Positions 14,133 to 22,416 are shown, counted from the first letter of the stretch. The stretch is DNA of 36,234 nucleotides from an uncultured Campylobacter sp. (GCF_938017775.1 NZ_CALIIU010000070.1:1-36234), one strand, 5' to 3'. Numbers and translations are program-made. Notes: generated by a model from the sequence alone, not told the origin.

Positions 14133-14697
14133 ATTTAAAGCCGCGAGAGTTTTAAATTTTAAATTTACCCGCGGCGGTGCAGCTCACTTCGCCGCAATAT
14201 ATTTTATGCCAAGGCGTGTAGAATTTAAAATTTCATTCGTTCCGTTGCATACTCTGCGGCGTAAGTTTTTACTCGGTGCGACACATTGTATTAAAACTTG
14301 CGGCACGGCGGTCTTGCGACTAGGTGCGAGACACTGCACCGCAGTTATAATATAAATTCAGCGCAGGCGTAGCCTGCCCCTTGTAAAGCGTCGTCGGGGG
14401 TTAGGTGGGGTTTGGGGCGGGAAGGGGAGCGACCTCGCAATTCAAGCCCCCTTCCCGCCCCAAGAAAAGTTTGGGTGCGGCGCGGCGCACGGCATATCGC
14501 AATGATGAAGCGCAATAAAGCGATGTGCAAAATTCTAGATGACAGCTCGCAATGTGCAGTTCCGCGGTGCGGCGGAATTTTAAAATTTTATTCGCCTCAG
14601 CGTAGCGCGTTAAATTTTAGAATTTTAAAATCTATCGCAGCGGCGCCGTATCGCGAGAGATAAAATTTAAAATTTAGCCGCAATTTAGGGGTTTTCA
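14133..14697. other. 565-bp spacer without a convincing gene
   Basis: It has scattered AAATTT words at both ends and a G+C-rich centre with a 16-bp perfect inverted repeat. The short open frames over the repeat lack recognisable features. The central part (about 14360-14490) could be a dispersed repeat element; copies elsewhere in the genome would be needed to say so. Confidence 0.5.
14412..14463. repeat. G+C-rich perfect hairpin
   Basis: TTGGGGCGGGAAGGGG (14412-14427) and its exact complement CCCCTTCCCGCCCCAA (14448-14463) enclose a 20-nt loop. No T run follows, so a simple intrinsic terminator is unlikely. G runs also make a four-stranded structure conceivable. Confidence 0.75.
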
Positions 14698-15279
14698 ATG
14701 CTTCTGTTTTTCTTTACGATCTTTCCGATATCGCTGATGCCGGGCATCAACATGACCTACGCGCTAAATCTCGGCATCGCACGCGGCTATCTTAGGGCGC
14801 TGCCCGCGTTGCTCGCGCAGGTGCTAGGCGTCGCAGCTGTGGCGCTTGCGTGCATATTCGGCGTCGCGGGCATTCTGCTTGCGCACCCTGCGGCGCTTAG
14901 CGCGATTAAAATTTTAGGCGGCGCGTATATCTTCTATCTGGGCGTCGCGACCTTTTTAGCGCGCGGAAATTTCAAGCTGCAAAAACAAAAGCGTAGCGAA
15001 AATATCTTCTTCCAAGGCCTCGTAGTCGCGGTCTCAAACCCCAAGGCGTGGATATTTTTCACCGCGCTCTTTCCGCCGTTTTTGGACGCGGACAACCTTT
15101 TCGGCGCGCGCACTTTCACCCTCGTCGCTACGCTGTGCGCCAGCGAAAGTATCTGCCTTAGCATCTACGCGCTAGGCGGAGCGGTGCTAAAAAATCTGCT
15201 GAAAACCCATCTAAAATACCTCGAAATTTTCTGCTCTGCGCTGATGTGCGCGATCGGGCTCTGGATGATTTTGGGCTAA
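14698..15279 (+). CDS. LysE/RhtB-family exporter
   Basis: 193 residues with six hydrophobic segments. The N-terminus FFFTIFPISLMPGINMTYALNLGIARGYLRAL has the P-G-x-x-x-x-x-x-x-x-x-x-G-x-x-x-G pattern of LysE/RhtB proteins, and ILGGAYIFYLGVATF with VAVSNPKAWIFFTALFPPFLD are the second and third typical motifs. Such proteins export amino acids or related metabolites across the inner membrane. The start lies in GGGGTTTTCAATG, a weak ribosome site. Single gene; substrate unknown. Confidence 0.87.
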   Translation: MLLFFFTIFPISLMPGINMTYALNLGIARGYLRALPALLAQVLGVAAVALACIFGVAGILLAHPAALSAIKILGGAYIFYLGVATFLARGNFKLQKQKRSENIFFQGLVVAVSNPKAWIFFTALFPPFLDADNLFGARTFTLVATLCASESICLSIYALGGAVLKNLLKTHLKYLEIFCSALMCAIGLWMILG

Positions 15280-15667
15280 ATTTTAATCAAATTTAGCGCC
15301 CGAGTTTTGATGAAATTTTAAATTTAAAAGATAGATTGAAAAACGGTATTGCTGCGGCTAAATCTCAAGAAAAGCCTTTAAAATTTAGCCGCTAGCTTTG
15401 AATTAAAATTTTAAGCGATCGGTCGCGTGCACCAAGCGCCGCAGCGATTATCGTCCAGGGTCGCCTACGGTGCGTCTAAGCGATTTTGGCTCTACGTATT
15501 CTGCACGAGCCTATCCGCTCTACTCGGATTATGCGTTTAAAGCGGATTTTAACTCTGCGGGTAGCACCGCTTCCGTTTGTGACGTGCCCGCGCAATTTAA
15601 AATTCACGCAAGCGAAGCGCGACGGACCCAGATCTTTGTATCGCCGCGTCCGCTTAAATTTTAAAAT
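15280..15667. other. 388-bp spacer, no gene seen
   Basis: Between the convergent exporter and sodB genes. AAATTT words occur near both ends. Two short overlapping frames at 15470-15671 have no recognisable content and no good ribosome site. Confidence 0.5.
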
Positions 15668-16291
15668 TTAATCTCTGCCGTGAAGCTCATCGATGTAAAA
15701 TTTCACCGAGCCGAGACCCTCTTTTTTCGCCCATTCATAGGCACTTGAGACGAACTCCCAGTTGATGCCCGCGTAAAATTTCTCCAAATATTTCGGGCGC
15801 GCATTGTGCTCATCGATGTAATACGCGTGCTCCCAAACGTCCACGACTAGAAGCGGCACGAGCCCCTCAGTTACCGGCGTAGCGGCATTTTGGGTCGCTT
15901 TGATGCAAAGCTTGCCCAATTTCGGATCGTAAGCGAGCCACACCCAGCCCGAGCCGAAATGCGCCGTAGCGGCAGCCAAAAACTCGCTTTTAAAATCCGC
16001 AAAATTTTCCGCTAGCGCCGATTTTAGCTCCGCAGACGGCTCACTAGGCTTTGCGATGCAATCCCAGTAAAAATCGTGGTTGTAAACCTGCGCTGCGTTG
16101 TTGAAAAGCCCGCCGCTAGCCGCCGTTACGATCTCATAAAGCCCCTTGCCCGCGAACTCGCCCGATTCGGTAAGTTTATTTAAATTTGCCACGTAGGTCG
16201 CATGGTGCTTGCCGTGGTGATAATCACAGGTTTGCTTGCTTACGACCGCGTTGTGCGCCGCATCGAACGGCAACTCTCTAAGTTTAAACAT
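15668..16291 (-). CDS. sodB: Iron superoxide dismutase
   Basis: 207 residues. Metal ligands are visible in YHHGKHHATYV (first His near residue 25), in the FYWDCI region helix, and in VVDVWEHAYYIDEHNARPKYLEKF (Asp and His). HDFYWDCI and AAQVYNHDF are family segments. It dismutates superoxide in the cytoplasm. Iron rather than manganese is inferred from similarity to epsilon SodB proteins. AAGGAG lies before the ATG, with a TATAAT 31 bp upstream and a 19-bp palindrome over the -35 area. No insert. Confidence 0.95.
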   Translation of the reverse strand: MFKLRELPFDAAHNAVVSKQTCDYHHGKHHATYVANLNKLTESGEFAGKGLYEIVTAASGGLFNNAAQVYNHDFYWDCIAKPSEPSAELKSALAENFADFKSEFLAAATAHFGSGWVWLAYDPKLGKLCIKATQNAATPVTEGLVPLLVVDVWEHAYYIDEHNARPKYLEKFYAGINWEFVSSAYEWAKKEGLGSVKFYIDELHGRD

Positions 16292-16321
16292 CTTTCTCTC
16301 CTTGAAATGAATTTTGAAGCG

Positions 16322-16327
16322 ATTATA
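16322..16327 (-). promoter_or_regulatory. -10 box of sodB
   Basis: A perfect TATAAT on the minus strand, 31 bp before the sodB ATG, within GGCTATAATCG. Confidence 0.65.
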
Positions 16328-16345
16328 GCCTAAAATTTCTAAACG

Positions 16346-16364
16346 AATAATAAAATTTATTATT
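16346..16364. promoter_or_regulatory. 19-bp palindrome at the sodB -35, Fur- or PerR-like
   Basis: AATAATAAA-A-TTTATTATT is a perfect 9-1-9 inverted repeat, the geometry of Fur-family operators. It covers the position where the -35 of the sodB promoter should be. Fur and PerR control oxidative-stress genes in Campylobacter; which regulator acts here cannot be told. Confidence 0.55.
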
Positions 16365-16442
16365 TAGGATTAATTTTAAGATGAATTTCAATCTAAGCCA
16401 TCGTAATCGCATTTTAAATTTAAAATTTAGGCGGCTTATTAA

Positions 16443-16856
16443 CGCCAAAGCTTTGCTTTCATCCTCATCAGAGCGCTTTTTGTGTGCGACCAGGCATACG
16501 GGCTTAAGCACGCTACCGGTACACAAGAGCGGCTATTTACCGTCGTCTGCGTGATTGCGAACTTTTTATATTTATGCTTGCTTTGAAATACATAGCGCTG
16601 CGCTCGCATACGTCCTATACACGGGGCTCGGCACGCTTTTATCACTTCACTCTAAACGATCGTCGCGCTAAAAGAGGGCGCAGAGATTAATCTGCTTCGC
16701 ATATTTTTCATATTCACGCTAAGCTTATGCATAGGTATTGGCACGATCGGCGCTGTGATCCTAGGCGTATTCATCCACCGCGAGAAAATTTCTGCGCGCA
16801 AAGCGCCCCTCTTATTTCTAATAATTTCAAGCGCCGTGATGCTGAAATTAATTTAG
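16443..16856 (+). pseudogene. Decayed small multidrug resistance (SMR) exporter gene(s)
   Basis: Three frames must be joined to recover SMR protein: FAFILIRALF..YGLKHATG and FTVVCVIANFLYLCLL (frame of 16452), then MLALKYIAL (frame of 16574), then LAYVLYTGLGTLLSL (frame of 16606), then VALKEGAEINLLRIFFIFTL, running into GIGTIGAVILGVFIHREKISARK and ending LLFLIISSAVMLKLI before TAG. LALKYI..AY..YTGLGT and GTIGAVILGVFIHRE are both versions of the same SMR segment, so this looks like two neighbouring SMR genes, usual for paired exporters, collapsed by deletion and then frameshifted. The conserved membrane Glu is not seen. Confidence 0.7.
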
Positions 16857-16909
16857 AATTTTGGCGAATTTAGCTAAGCTTAGCGCTAAATTTAACGCAA
16901 AGGAAAATC

Positions 16910-17380
16910 ATGAAAATCATCGAAGGCTCGCTTGCTCTTAAGGGCAGCGAAAAAATTCTAATCATCAACGCCCGCTTCAACCACATCATCACCGATCGCC
17001 TAGTCGAAGGGGCGCATGATGCGTTTTTGCGCCACGGCGGCAAGGAGGAAAATTTAAGCCTTATGCTTGTTCCTGGCGCTTTTGAGATCCCGCTCGCGCT
17101 TGAAAAGGCGCTAGCTTCCAAGCTCTACGACGCCGTCGTCTGCCTAGGCGCGGTGATCCGCGGCTCTACTCCGCATTTTGACTATGTAAGCGCCGAGGTA
17201 AGCAAGGGTATCGCAAACACTATGCTAAAATACGGCGCGCCCGTGACTTTCGGCGTGCTAACTACCGATAATATCGAGCAGGCAATCGAGCGTGCAGGCG
17301 CAAAGGCCGGCAACAAGGGCTTTGAAGCGATGAGCGGCGCGATCGAGCTTCTAAGTCTATTTCGCAACATAAAGGCTTAA
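16910..17380 (+). CDS. ribH: 6,7-dimethyl-8-ribityllumazine synthase
   Basis: 156 residues, normal length. Family motifs: ARFNHIITDRLVEGA, PGAFEIPLALEK, GAVIRGSTPHFDYVS (catalytic His) and FGVLTTDNIEQAIERAG. It condenses the ribitylamino-pyrimidine with dihydroxybutanone phosphate in riboflavin synthesis, forming an icosahedral or pentameric particle in the cytoplasm. AAAGGA precedes the ATG. nusB follows after 1 bp, as is common in epsilonproteobacteria. No insert, possibly because of the tight multimer. Confidence 0.96.
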   Translation: MKIIEGSLALKGSEKILIINARFNHIITDRLVEGAHDAFLRHGGKEENLSLMLVPGAFEIPLALEKALASKLYDAVVCLGAVIRGSTPHFDYVSAEVSKGIANTMLKYGAPVTFGVLTTDNIEQAIERAGAKAGNKGFEAMSGAIELLSLFRNIKA

Positions 17381-17381
17381 A

Positions 17382-18410
17382 ATGGCTACCAGACACCAAG
17401 CCAGGCTCGCTGCGATCTCGCTGCTTTACTCCCAAGATATGAACGGCGGCGGCGAGGACTTTGCGGACGAATATCTGGAGGAAAAGCGCATTCGCAACGA
17501 GCAGCGCAACTGGACGCTGGCGCTTCTACGCGGCGCTAGCGAAAATCTCGCCGCGGTCGATGCGCTGATAGATGAAAATTTAAAGGAATTCAAGCTCGCC
17601 GAAATTTCGGCTCTGGAGCGCGCGATACTGCGGCTCGGGGCGTATGAGTTGCGCTTTACGGACACCGACGCGGGCATCGTCATCAACGAAGCGATCAACT
17701 CCGCCAAGGAGCTTGGCATCTCGCCAAAATTTATAAACGGCGTGCTGGACGCTCTAAAAGATAGCCCCGTAAACATCGCGGCGGATAAAATTTCTAAGCC
17801 GAATACAACGGCAAGCGTAAATTCCGAGCTATCCACAGCGACAAGCGAAAATTTCAAGCCCGCTGCGGCGGAAAGCTCCGCTATTTCAGATACTAGCGTT
17901 ACGGCGAAAAATTTCATCCCCGCAGACACGGACGGCGAGACAGAAAATTTTACTAAGGCAAAAAGGAGCGGCGCGCCGAAAAATTCTACGGCGAGCAGAA
18001 GCAGGCCGTCTAAAAAGCCCGCTAATTTGAAAACTCGCAGCACGCCCACAAAAAAATCCGAATCCGCTGCGAGCAAAAAATTTAAAACGGAGAGAAATTT
18101 CAAGACCGAAGATAAATTTAAGACGGAGAAAACGGGCAAAAATTTCAAAACGGGCGAGCGAGGTAAAAATTTTAAGGCAGGCGAACGAGGCAAAGACGCC
18201 GCGCCGAAAAAAGAGGGCGCGGATAGAAATTTCAGAGTCGGCAAAAGCACAGCACCAAAAAAGAGCGCTGCGGGTAAAAATACTGCGCCGAAAAGTAGGG
18301 CTGGGCGCAAAAGCTCTACTGCGCCAAAAAAATCTGCGGGCGGCAGAGGCACCGTCTCAAAAAGACCTACGGGCAACAAAGGCGCAGTACGCGGCAAGGA
18401 TAAGCGGTGA
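17382..18410 (+). CDS. nusB: Transcription antitermination factor NusB with a 212-residue basic tail
   Basis: Residues 1-130 are a full NusB: MATRHQARLAAISLLYSQ, the all-helical core with ISALERAILRLGAYELRF, and GIVINEAINSAKELG..FINGVLDAL. NusB binds boxA RNA with NusE in ribosomal RNA antitermination. Family members stop there at about 130-140 residues. This one continues for about 212 residues in the same frame, rich in Lys, Ala, Ser, Thr and Gly, with units KFKTER/NFKTED/KFKTEK (6 residues) and KNFKTGERG/KNFKAGERG (9 residues). The tail is strongly basic, so it might bind RNA; that is inference. The TGA overlaps the pyrF GTG (GTGA). Confidence 0.92.
   Translation: MATRHQARLAAISLLYSQDMNGGGEDFADEYLEEKRIRNEQRNWTLALLRGASENLAAVDALIDENLKEFKLAEISALERAILRLGAYELRFTDTDAGIVINEAINSAKELGISPKFINGVLDALKDSPVNIAADKISKPNTTASVNSELSTATSENFKPAAAESSAISDTSVTAKNFIPADTDGETENFTKAKRSGAPKNSTASRSRPSKKPANLKTRSTPTKKSESAASKKFKTERNFKTEDKFKTEKTGKNFKTGERGKNFKAGERGKDAAPKKEGADRNFRVGKSTAPKKSAAGKNTAPKSRAGRKSSTAPKKSAGGRGTVSKRPTGNKGAVRGKDKR
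17772..18407 (+). repeat. Low-complexity C-terminal extension of nusB
   Basis: About 212 codons beyond the conserved NusB domain, with NF/KF words from AATTT-type cores at 18- and 27-bp spacing and, near the end, APKKSA-type Lys/Ala/Ser repeats reminiscent of histone-like tails. A long antisense frame over this region is a codon-bias shadow. Confidence 0.8.
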
Positions 18411-19093
18411 AGCTCTGCGTCGCGCTTGATTTGGGCTCGAAGCAGCAGTGTTTGCGGCTAGCGAGCGAGCTTGCCGGTTTGGCCGATAAAATTTGGCTAA
18501 AAGTGGGCTTGCGAACTTATTTGCGCGACGGAGCGGGCTTTGTGGGGGAGCTAAAAAAGCTCGGAAATTTTAAAATTTTTCTCGATCTAAAGCTCTACGA
18601 CATCCCAAACACGATGGCGGACGCCGCCGAGGAGATCGCCAGGCTCGGCGTAGATATGATAAACGTGCATGCAAGCAGCGGCAAGCGCGCGATGGCTACG
18701 GTGATGGAGCGACTGGATAAGCTTAATTCGCGCCCGTTGGTGCTTGCGGTCTCTGCGCTAACGAGCTTTGATCAGGCGGAATTTAGCGCTGTTTATGATC
18801 AAAATTTGGGCGACGCCGTGCGCAAATTTAGCGTGGCGAGCTACGAAGCCGGGCTTGACGGCATGGTCTGCTCGGCATTCGAGAGCCGCCTGATAAAGGA
18901 CGCTACGAGCGCAAATTTTATCACGCTCTGCCCGGGCGTGAGGCCTTTTGGCGAGAGTGCGGCAGATCAAAAGCGAGTGGCGGATCTAGGCATCGCGCGC
19001 GAAGCAGGGGCTGATTTTATCGTGGTCGGCCGGCCGATCTATCAAAGCGCTGATCCGCGCGAAATTTGCGAACGAATTTTGGATCAAATTTAG
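18407..19093 (+). CDS. pyrF: Orotidine 5'-phosphate decarboxylase
   Basis: 228 residues, normal length. Core motifs: LCVALDLGS at the start, WLKVGL, FLDLKLYDIPNTMADA (catalytic Lys-Asp pair), VHASSGKRAM, TLCPGVRPFG and DFIVVGRPIYQSADP. It makes UMP in the cytoplasm. The GTG start overlaps the nusB stop by 4 bp, so the two are translationally coupled in a ribH-nusB-pyrF operon. No insert. Confidence 0.96.
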   Translation: MKLCVALDLGSKQQCLRLASELAGLADKIWLKVGLRTYLRDGAGFVGELKKLGNFKIFLDLKLYDIPNTMADAAEEIARLGVDMINVHASSGKRAMATVMERLDKLNSRPLVLAVSALTSFDQAEFSAVYDQNLGDAVRKFSVASYEAGLDGMVCSAFESRLIKDATSANFITLCPGVRPFGESAADQKRVADLGIAREAGADFIVVGRPIYQSADPREICERILDQI

Positions 19094-19120
19094 CGTCAAA
19101 AATTGCGTAAAATTTGACGC
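19093..19120 (+). terminator. Weak candidate terminator of pyrF
   Basis: GCGTCAAA (19093-19100, overlapping the stop) pairs with TTTGACGC (19113-19120). No good T run follows directly (AAACTCGTTTT). Confidence 0.3.
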
Positions 19121-19125
19121 AAACT

Positions 19126-19577
19126 CGTTTTAAGCGCCGTTTCCGCGCGAAAGAAATTTTAATTAAATCATCGCACAAAGGCGGCTCGGATGACGTCGAA
19201 GCGCCGTCGTCATCTTTTTATAAAATCCGTTGGAGTTTGAAACAAACGCATCAGATTTTCGCATTTGACGCAAGGCGGAAGCGTAAATTTGCTCCGTCGG
19301 GGATTAAAAACGTTTAAGCTTTGCCGCGCCCAAGCTCCCTGCTAGCTTGCGGATAAAATTTCCGATAATGAGCGCGGACGGACGTCTTAGCACTAAAAAG
19401 CGGCGCGCATATGCACAGCGGCGGCCCGGCGACGAGCTAAAATTTTAAACATTTTTCGCACCGCGTGGATAAAAGCCTCGCACGAGTGAAATTTTGAAAT
19501 TCCACACTCTCAAGGGGTTTTAAAATTTCATCCAAATGGCGAGTCTGTCGAAATTTAAATAAAGATTGGAGTAAAAT
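19126..19577. other. About 450 bp without a supported gene
   Basis: AAATTT words alternate with G+C-rich stretches. A 67-codon frame at 19114-19317 has no recognisable content. TTTGGAG-type Shine-Dalgarno (GATTGGAG) appears only just before 19578. Confidence 0.5.
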
Positions 19578-19823
19578 TTGAGTAAAGGCGCGAGCGATTT
19601 TAAGAAAATCCCCTATGTCGGCGAGGCGACCGAGGCGGATTTGCTGGCGCTGGGCTATACTGACATCACTTCTCTAAAGGGCGCGGATCCGAGCAGATGT
19701 TTGAACGCACAAAGGTGCTCGGGCGCGGCAGATGCATCCTCTACGTTTACCGAGGCCAGCTACTACGCAAATACGCCTCGTCCCGACAAAGCCAAGCTGA
19801 AATGGTCGCTTTGGAAGGATTAA
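19578..19823 (+). CDS. Cdd1-like helix-hairpin-helix protein with two compensating frameshifts
   Basis: 81 residues from TTG (GGAG upstream). The ends fit the Cdd1 (pathogenicity locus, helix-hairpin-helix) family: FKKIPYVGEATEADLLALGYTDITSLKGADP at the start and ASYYANTPRPDKAKLKWSLWKD at the end. The middle (about residues 38-58) does not, but the neighbouring frame of the same DNA reads EQMFERTKVLGRGRCILYVYR, exactly what the family has there. So one base seems lost near 19689-19691 and one gained near 19751-19754. The frame stays open. It could be damaged, or a sequencing problem. Function of Cdd1 is unknown; nucleic-acid binding is suggested by the helix-hairpin-helix. Confidence 0.7.
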   Translation: MSKGASDFKKIPYVGEATEADLLALGYTDITSLKGADPSRCLNAQRCSGAADASSTFTEASYYANTPRPDKAKLKWSLWKD

Positions 19824-20418
19824 ATTTACGAATTTGACTCGCACGAGCCGTTTAAATTTAAGCGGATTTGCTAATGACCGACGCGGCTGTATTTGCGGCA
19901 CGAAACGGCGCCTCACGGAAGTGCAAGCTAGCAAGCGCAACGAACGGCGCAAATTTTATGCGCGAGCTTTACGAGCACAATGCGATGGGGTTGCGCAAAG
20001 AACGTAAATTTTATAGGTGCGGCGTAGCGGTTAGTGCGAAGTACAAACATAGCCGCAATATTAAATTTTGATTTTATTCACAGACACGCTTTGCGATGAA
20101 GCAACCTGTACGAAATATAAAATCGCCGATTTCGGGCAAGCGCGCGCCGAGCCGTATATGCGTCGTAAATATAAAGGCGGCGACAGTCGGTATTTTTAGG
20201 CGCACACGGCGCAGCCTTTCACGACGGCGAGCGGTGGCAGCTGATATTTAATAATCACGCTATGGAGAAAAATGAAATAGGCGGCGCAAGTTTTGCTTTT
20301 TATGGTAAATTTTACGAATGCGGCGCAGATTCCCGCGCGAGTTTTACGAGCGGCGCGCAGAGCGTAAATTTAATGGGTGCCTTATGATTGGGCGCAGCAA
20401 AGCGAAAGGACGATAAGG
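19824..20418. other. About 595 bp without a supported gene
   Basis: Short frames only, e.g. 19868-20071, with repeated words such as AACGGCGCAAATTTTA and TGCGGCG spaced between AAATTT cores. A run around 20110-20200 reads plausibly as protein (KYKIADFGQARAEPYMRRKYKGG) but is short and without start or family; it may be a gene remnant. Confidence 0.45.
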
Positions 20419-21276
20419 ATGAAATTTTTTGCTACTTTAATTTTGTGCGCGAGCGCGCTTTTGGGCGAGACGATTAGCGCGAAATATGAGATTTCGTTCG
20501 GCGTTTTCGGCGCGGTCGGCAGCGCAAATACGCGGCTCGTGCGCGAGGACGATCGCTACGAGATCGTCATGGACGCCGTTGCGCAGGGCGTCGCGGGCAG
20601 CCTAAGCGGGCAAAGGCGCGAGAGCTTCCGCTCAAAGGGGCGCATCGTGGCGGGGCTTTTGATGCCTGATCTCTACGTCCACGAGGTCTCGCGCAAAAAG
20701 GGCAAAACGACGAAAAACGAGCGCAAAACCTACGCCTTCGACTACGCGCGCAAAACGATAAAATTTCAAAAATTCAAGGGCGCGGGCGGCGAGCTACAGC
20801 TCGTAAGCGATGAAATTTTGCCCTATTTTGCGACGAACGACCTGCTGAGTTTGTTTTTCAATTTCTCTAAAATCCCGCACTCGGGCGATAAATTTTTCGT
20901 CCGAGCCGCGGGCGCAAAAAGCGCCGACGGAAGGATCGACATCGAAAGGCCGCGCGGAAGCGCCGCCGCAGATATCGCGAGCGAGCTTGGCGTCGCGCCG
21001 CCTAGCGAAGCGGATACAAACTCCGGCGCAGCGGCAAGCGCAAGCTCTAGCGGAGCAGATACGAAAACCGGCGCAACGGACGCAAATTTTAAAGGGCGCG
21101 GCGCGGGTGCAGATAAGCAGGCTGCGGCGATCTACGTGGTTTTCATCAACCAGCCGATATTTTCGAGCAGCCGAGGCGAGCTGCACCTAAGCCTAAACGA
21201 ACGCGGTTACGCCGATCGCGCCGTTTTGAAGGACGTGCTGCTCTTCGGCGACATCCGCGCGCGGCTCGTGGAATGA
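20419..21276 (+). CDS. Exported DUF3108-type protein with a small low-complexity insert
   Basis: 285 residues from ATG at 20419 (AAGG upstream, then a clean signal peptide MKFFATLILCASALLG); an earlier in-frame ATG would put 14 residues ahead of the signal. The mature part fits DUF3108: ISAKYEISFGVFGAVGSANT, RRESFRSKGRIVAGLL.PDLYVHE, ERKTYAFDYARKTI, a central DLLSLFFNF segment and a C-terminus of beta strands (HLSLNERGYADRAVLKDVLLFGDIRARL). Role unknown; exported, perhaps envelope. Residues about 191-235 are an Ala/Ser/Gly/Thr-rich insert between two predicted strands. Confidence 0.75.
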   Translation: MKFFATLILCASALLGETISAKYEISFGVFGAVGSANTRLVREDDRYEIVMDAVAQGVAGSLSGQRRESFRSKGRIVAGLLMPDLYVHEVSRKKGKTTKNERKTYAFDYARKTIKFQKFKGAGGELQLVSDEILPYFATNDLLSLFFNFSKIPHSGDKFFVRAAGAKSADGRIDIERPRGSAAADIASELGVAPPSEADTNSGAAASASSSGADTKTGATDANFKGRGAGADKQAAAIYVVFINQPIFSSSRGELHLSLNERGYADRAVLKDVLLFGDIRARLVE

Positions 21277-21417
21277 GACTTCATAAATTTACGAGGTAAA
21301 TTTTGTTCAAATTTATCCCTGCTCACTTCAAACGTCATCGTTTTCATATCGCTGAAAAAGGGCAAATTTGATCGATCATAATTTAATATAAATTTAAAAT
21401 AGAGTCCGCTTTATGAT

Positions 21418-22416
21418 CTACACAAAAATTTGCGGCTGGATTTTATCTAAATTTTTCCCTGTTTTGAGTAGAAAATAGGCTTTTAGCTCCCCGTATTCTT
21501 TGCTACTTAGAAACGAAGCCTCTATAAAAGAACTTTTGTCGTATATCAATATGCTATCATTTATAATATCAAGGCCTAGCCCGTTAAAAAGCCTATATAG
21601 CAATAAAGGAAAAAAGCTAATCGATATAATTACCGCAAAAATTATCCAAAAATTTTCCTCCCTTCCATCTATCACTACCGCTACGAAAAAAACTAAAAGC
21701 AAGTATATAAAAGCAAATAGCAGCATAAGGCATTTTATCTTTTTTGATATTTCGGGATATGACGGTCCCGTGGTTCTTTTGATACCAATTATATTTGAAA
21801 TTTTGGTCTCATATAAAACGGCTTCTGTCTTTTTAGAGTATAGAGTTATGTCGTCATTTTTAAAATATATATAGCACTTGCCGCAATTTGAGAATTTATT
21901 TAATGCTCTGAGCGGAAAATAGCAATCCAGCAAAACGAGAAATAAAATTTGCTGGGCGGAAAATTTACCGCAGATCGCCATCAATATCGTAGTAATGATA
22001 TAAATCGCGCCGATGATAGCATTTAAAATTATAGCGTGGTCTTTTATGATTATCGGTTCTTTATCGTAATCACGAGTTTTAGCGCCCCGCGATGAAATAC
22101 CGCCTGTGTTTAAATTTTGAAATTTTACCTCATTTTTTGAGTTTAAATTCGTGCCGTTTAAATTTGTATCTCGAAAATTTGCGCCGCAAAGATGATCGGG
22201 TTGCGATTCGGGGTCTGTTTGATTAAAATTCGCATTTTTAAAGCTTTTGCTACTCAAATTTGTATCATTTAAATTTAATGAGCTGCGATCCGTTGCATCG
22301 TTTAAATCCTCATCGTCAAAGATATCGGCGCTAGCGCCTTTTCGCAGCTTTTGCTTTAAGTTCTGGCGCCCCTCGTTTAGAAGCTTTTTTGATTCCTCAA
22401 GCCACACTTTATCCAA
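21418..22416 (-). CDS. Membrane protein with N-terminal pentapeptide-like repeats
   Basis: 332 residues in two parts. Residues about 35-105 carry pentads such as LNDTN, FKNAN, CGANF, RDTNL, NGTNL, close to the A(N/D)Lxx pentapeptide repeat that forms a right-handed beta-helix. Residues about 125-330 have four hydrophobic segments with a soluble stretch (CYIYFKNDDITLYSKKTEAVLYETKISNIIGIKR) that resembles a PH-like beta domain. I recognise no named family. The DNA is A+T-richer than neighbours. The pentads are encoded by a 15-bp AAATTT array, the same period as the arrays at 8358 and 10999. Confidence 0.7.
   Translation of the reverse strand: MDKVWLEESKKLLNEGRQNLKQKLRKGASADIFDDEDLNDATDRSSLNLNDTNLSSKSFKNANFNQTDPESQPDHLCGANFRDTNLNGTNLNSKNEVKFQNLNTGGISSRGAKTRDYDKEPIIIKDHAIILNAIIGAIYIITTILMAICGKFSAQQILFLVLLDCYFPLRALNKFSNCGKCYIYFKNDDITLYSKKTEAVLYETKISNIIGIKRTTGPSYPEISKKIKCLMLLFAFIYLLLVFFVAVVIDGREENFWIIFAVIISISFFPLLLYRLFNGLGLDIINDSILIYDKSSFIEASFLSSKEYGELKAYFLLKTGKNLDKIQPQIFV
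22145..22276. repeat. 15-bp phased AAATTT array encoding pentapeptides
   Basis: AAATTC at 22145 and AAATTT at 22160 and 22175 are 15 bp apart; after a 51-bp step AAATTC at 22226, a weak AAGCTT at 22241, and AAATTT at 22256 and 22271 resume the 15-bp step. On the minus strand they read N-(L/F). Confidence 0.7.

Noticed and set aside
14345..14530. 61-codon frame over the G+C-rich hairpin
   Set aside because: It is shaped by the inverted repeat itself; no start context or family.
17426..18397. 323-codon open frame opposite nusB
   Set aside because: It is antisense to a certain gene and its tail; composition is the mirror of Lys/Ala/Ser codons (Leu/Phe/Ala/Val) and no family motif appears.
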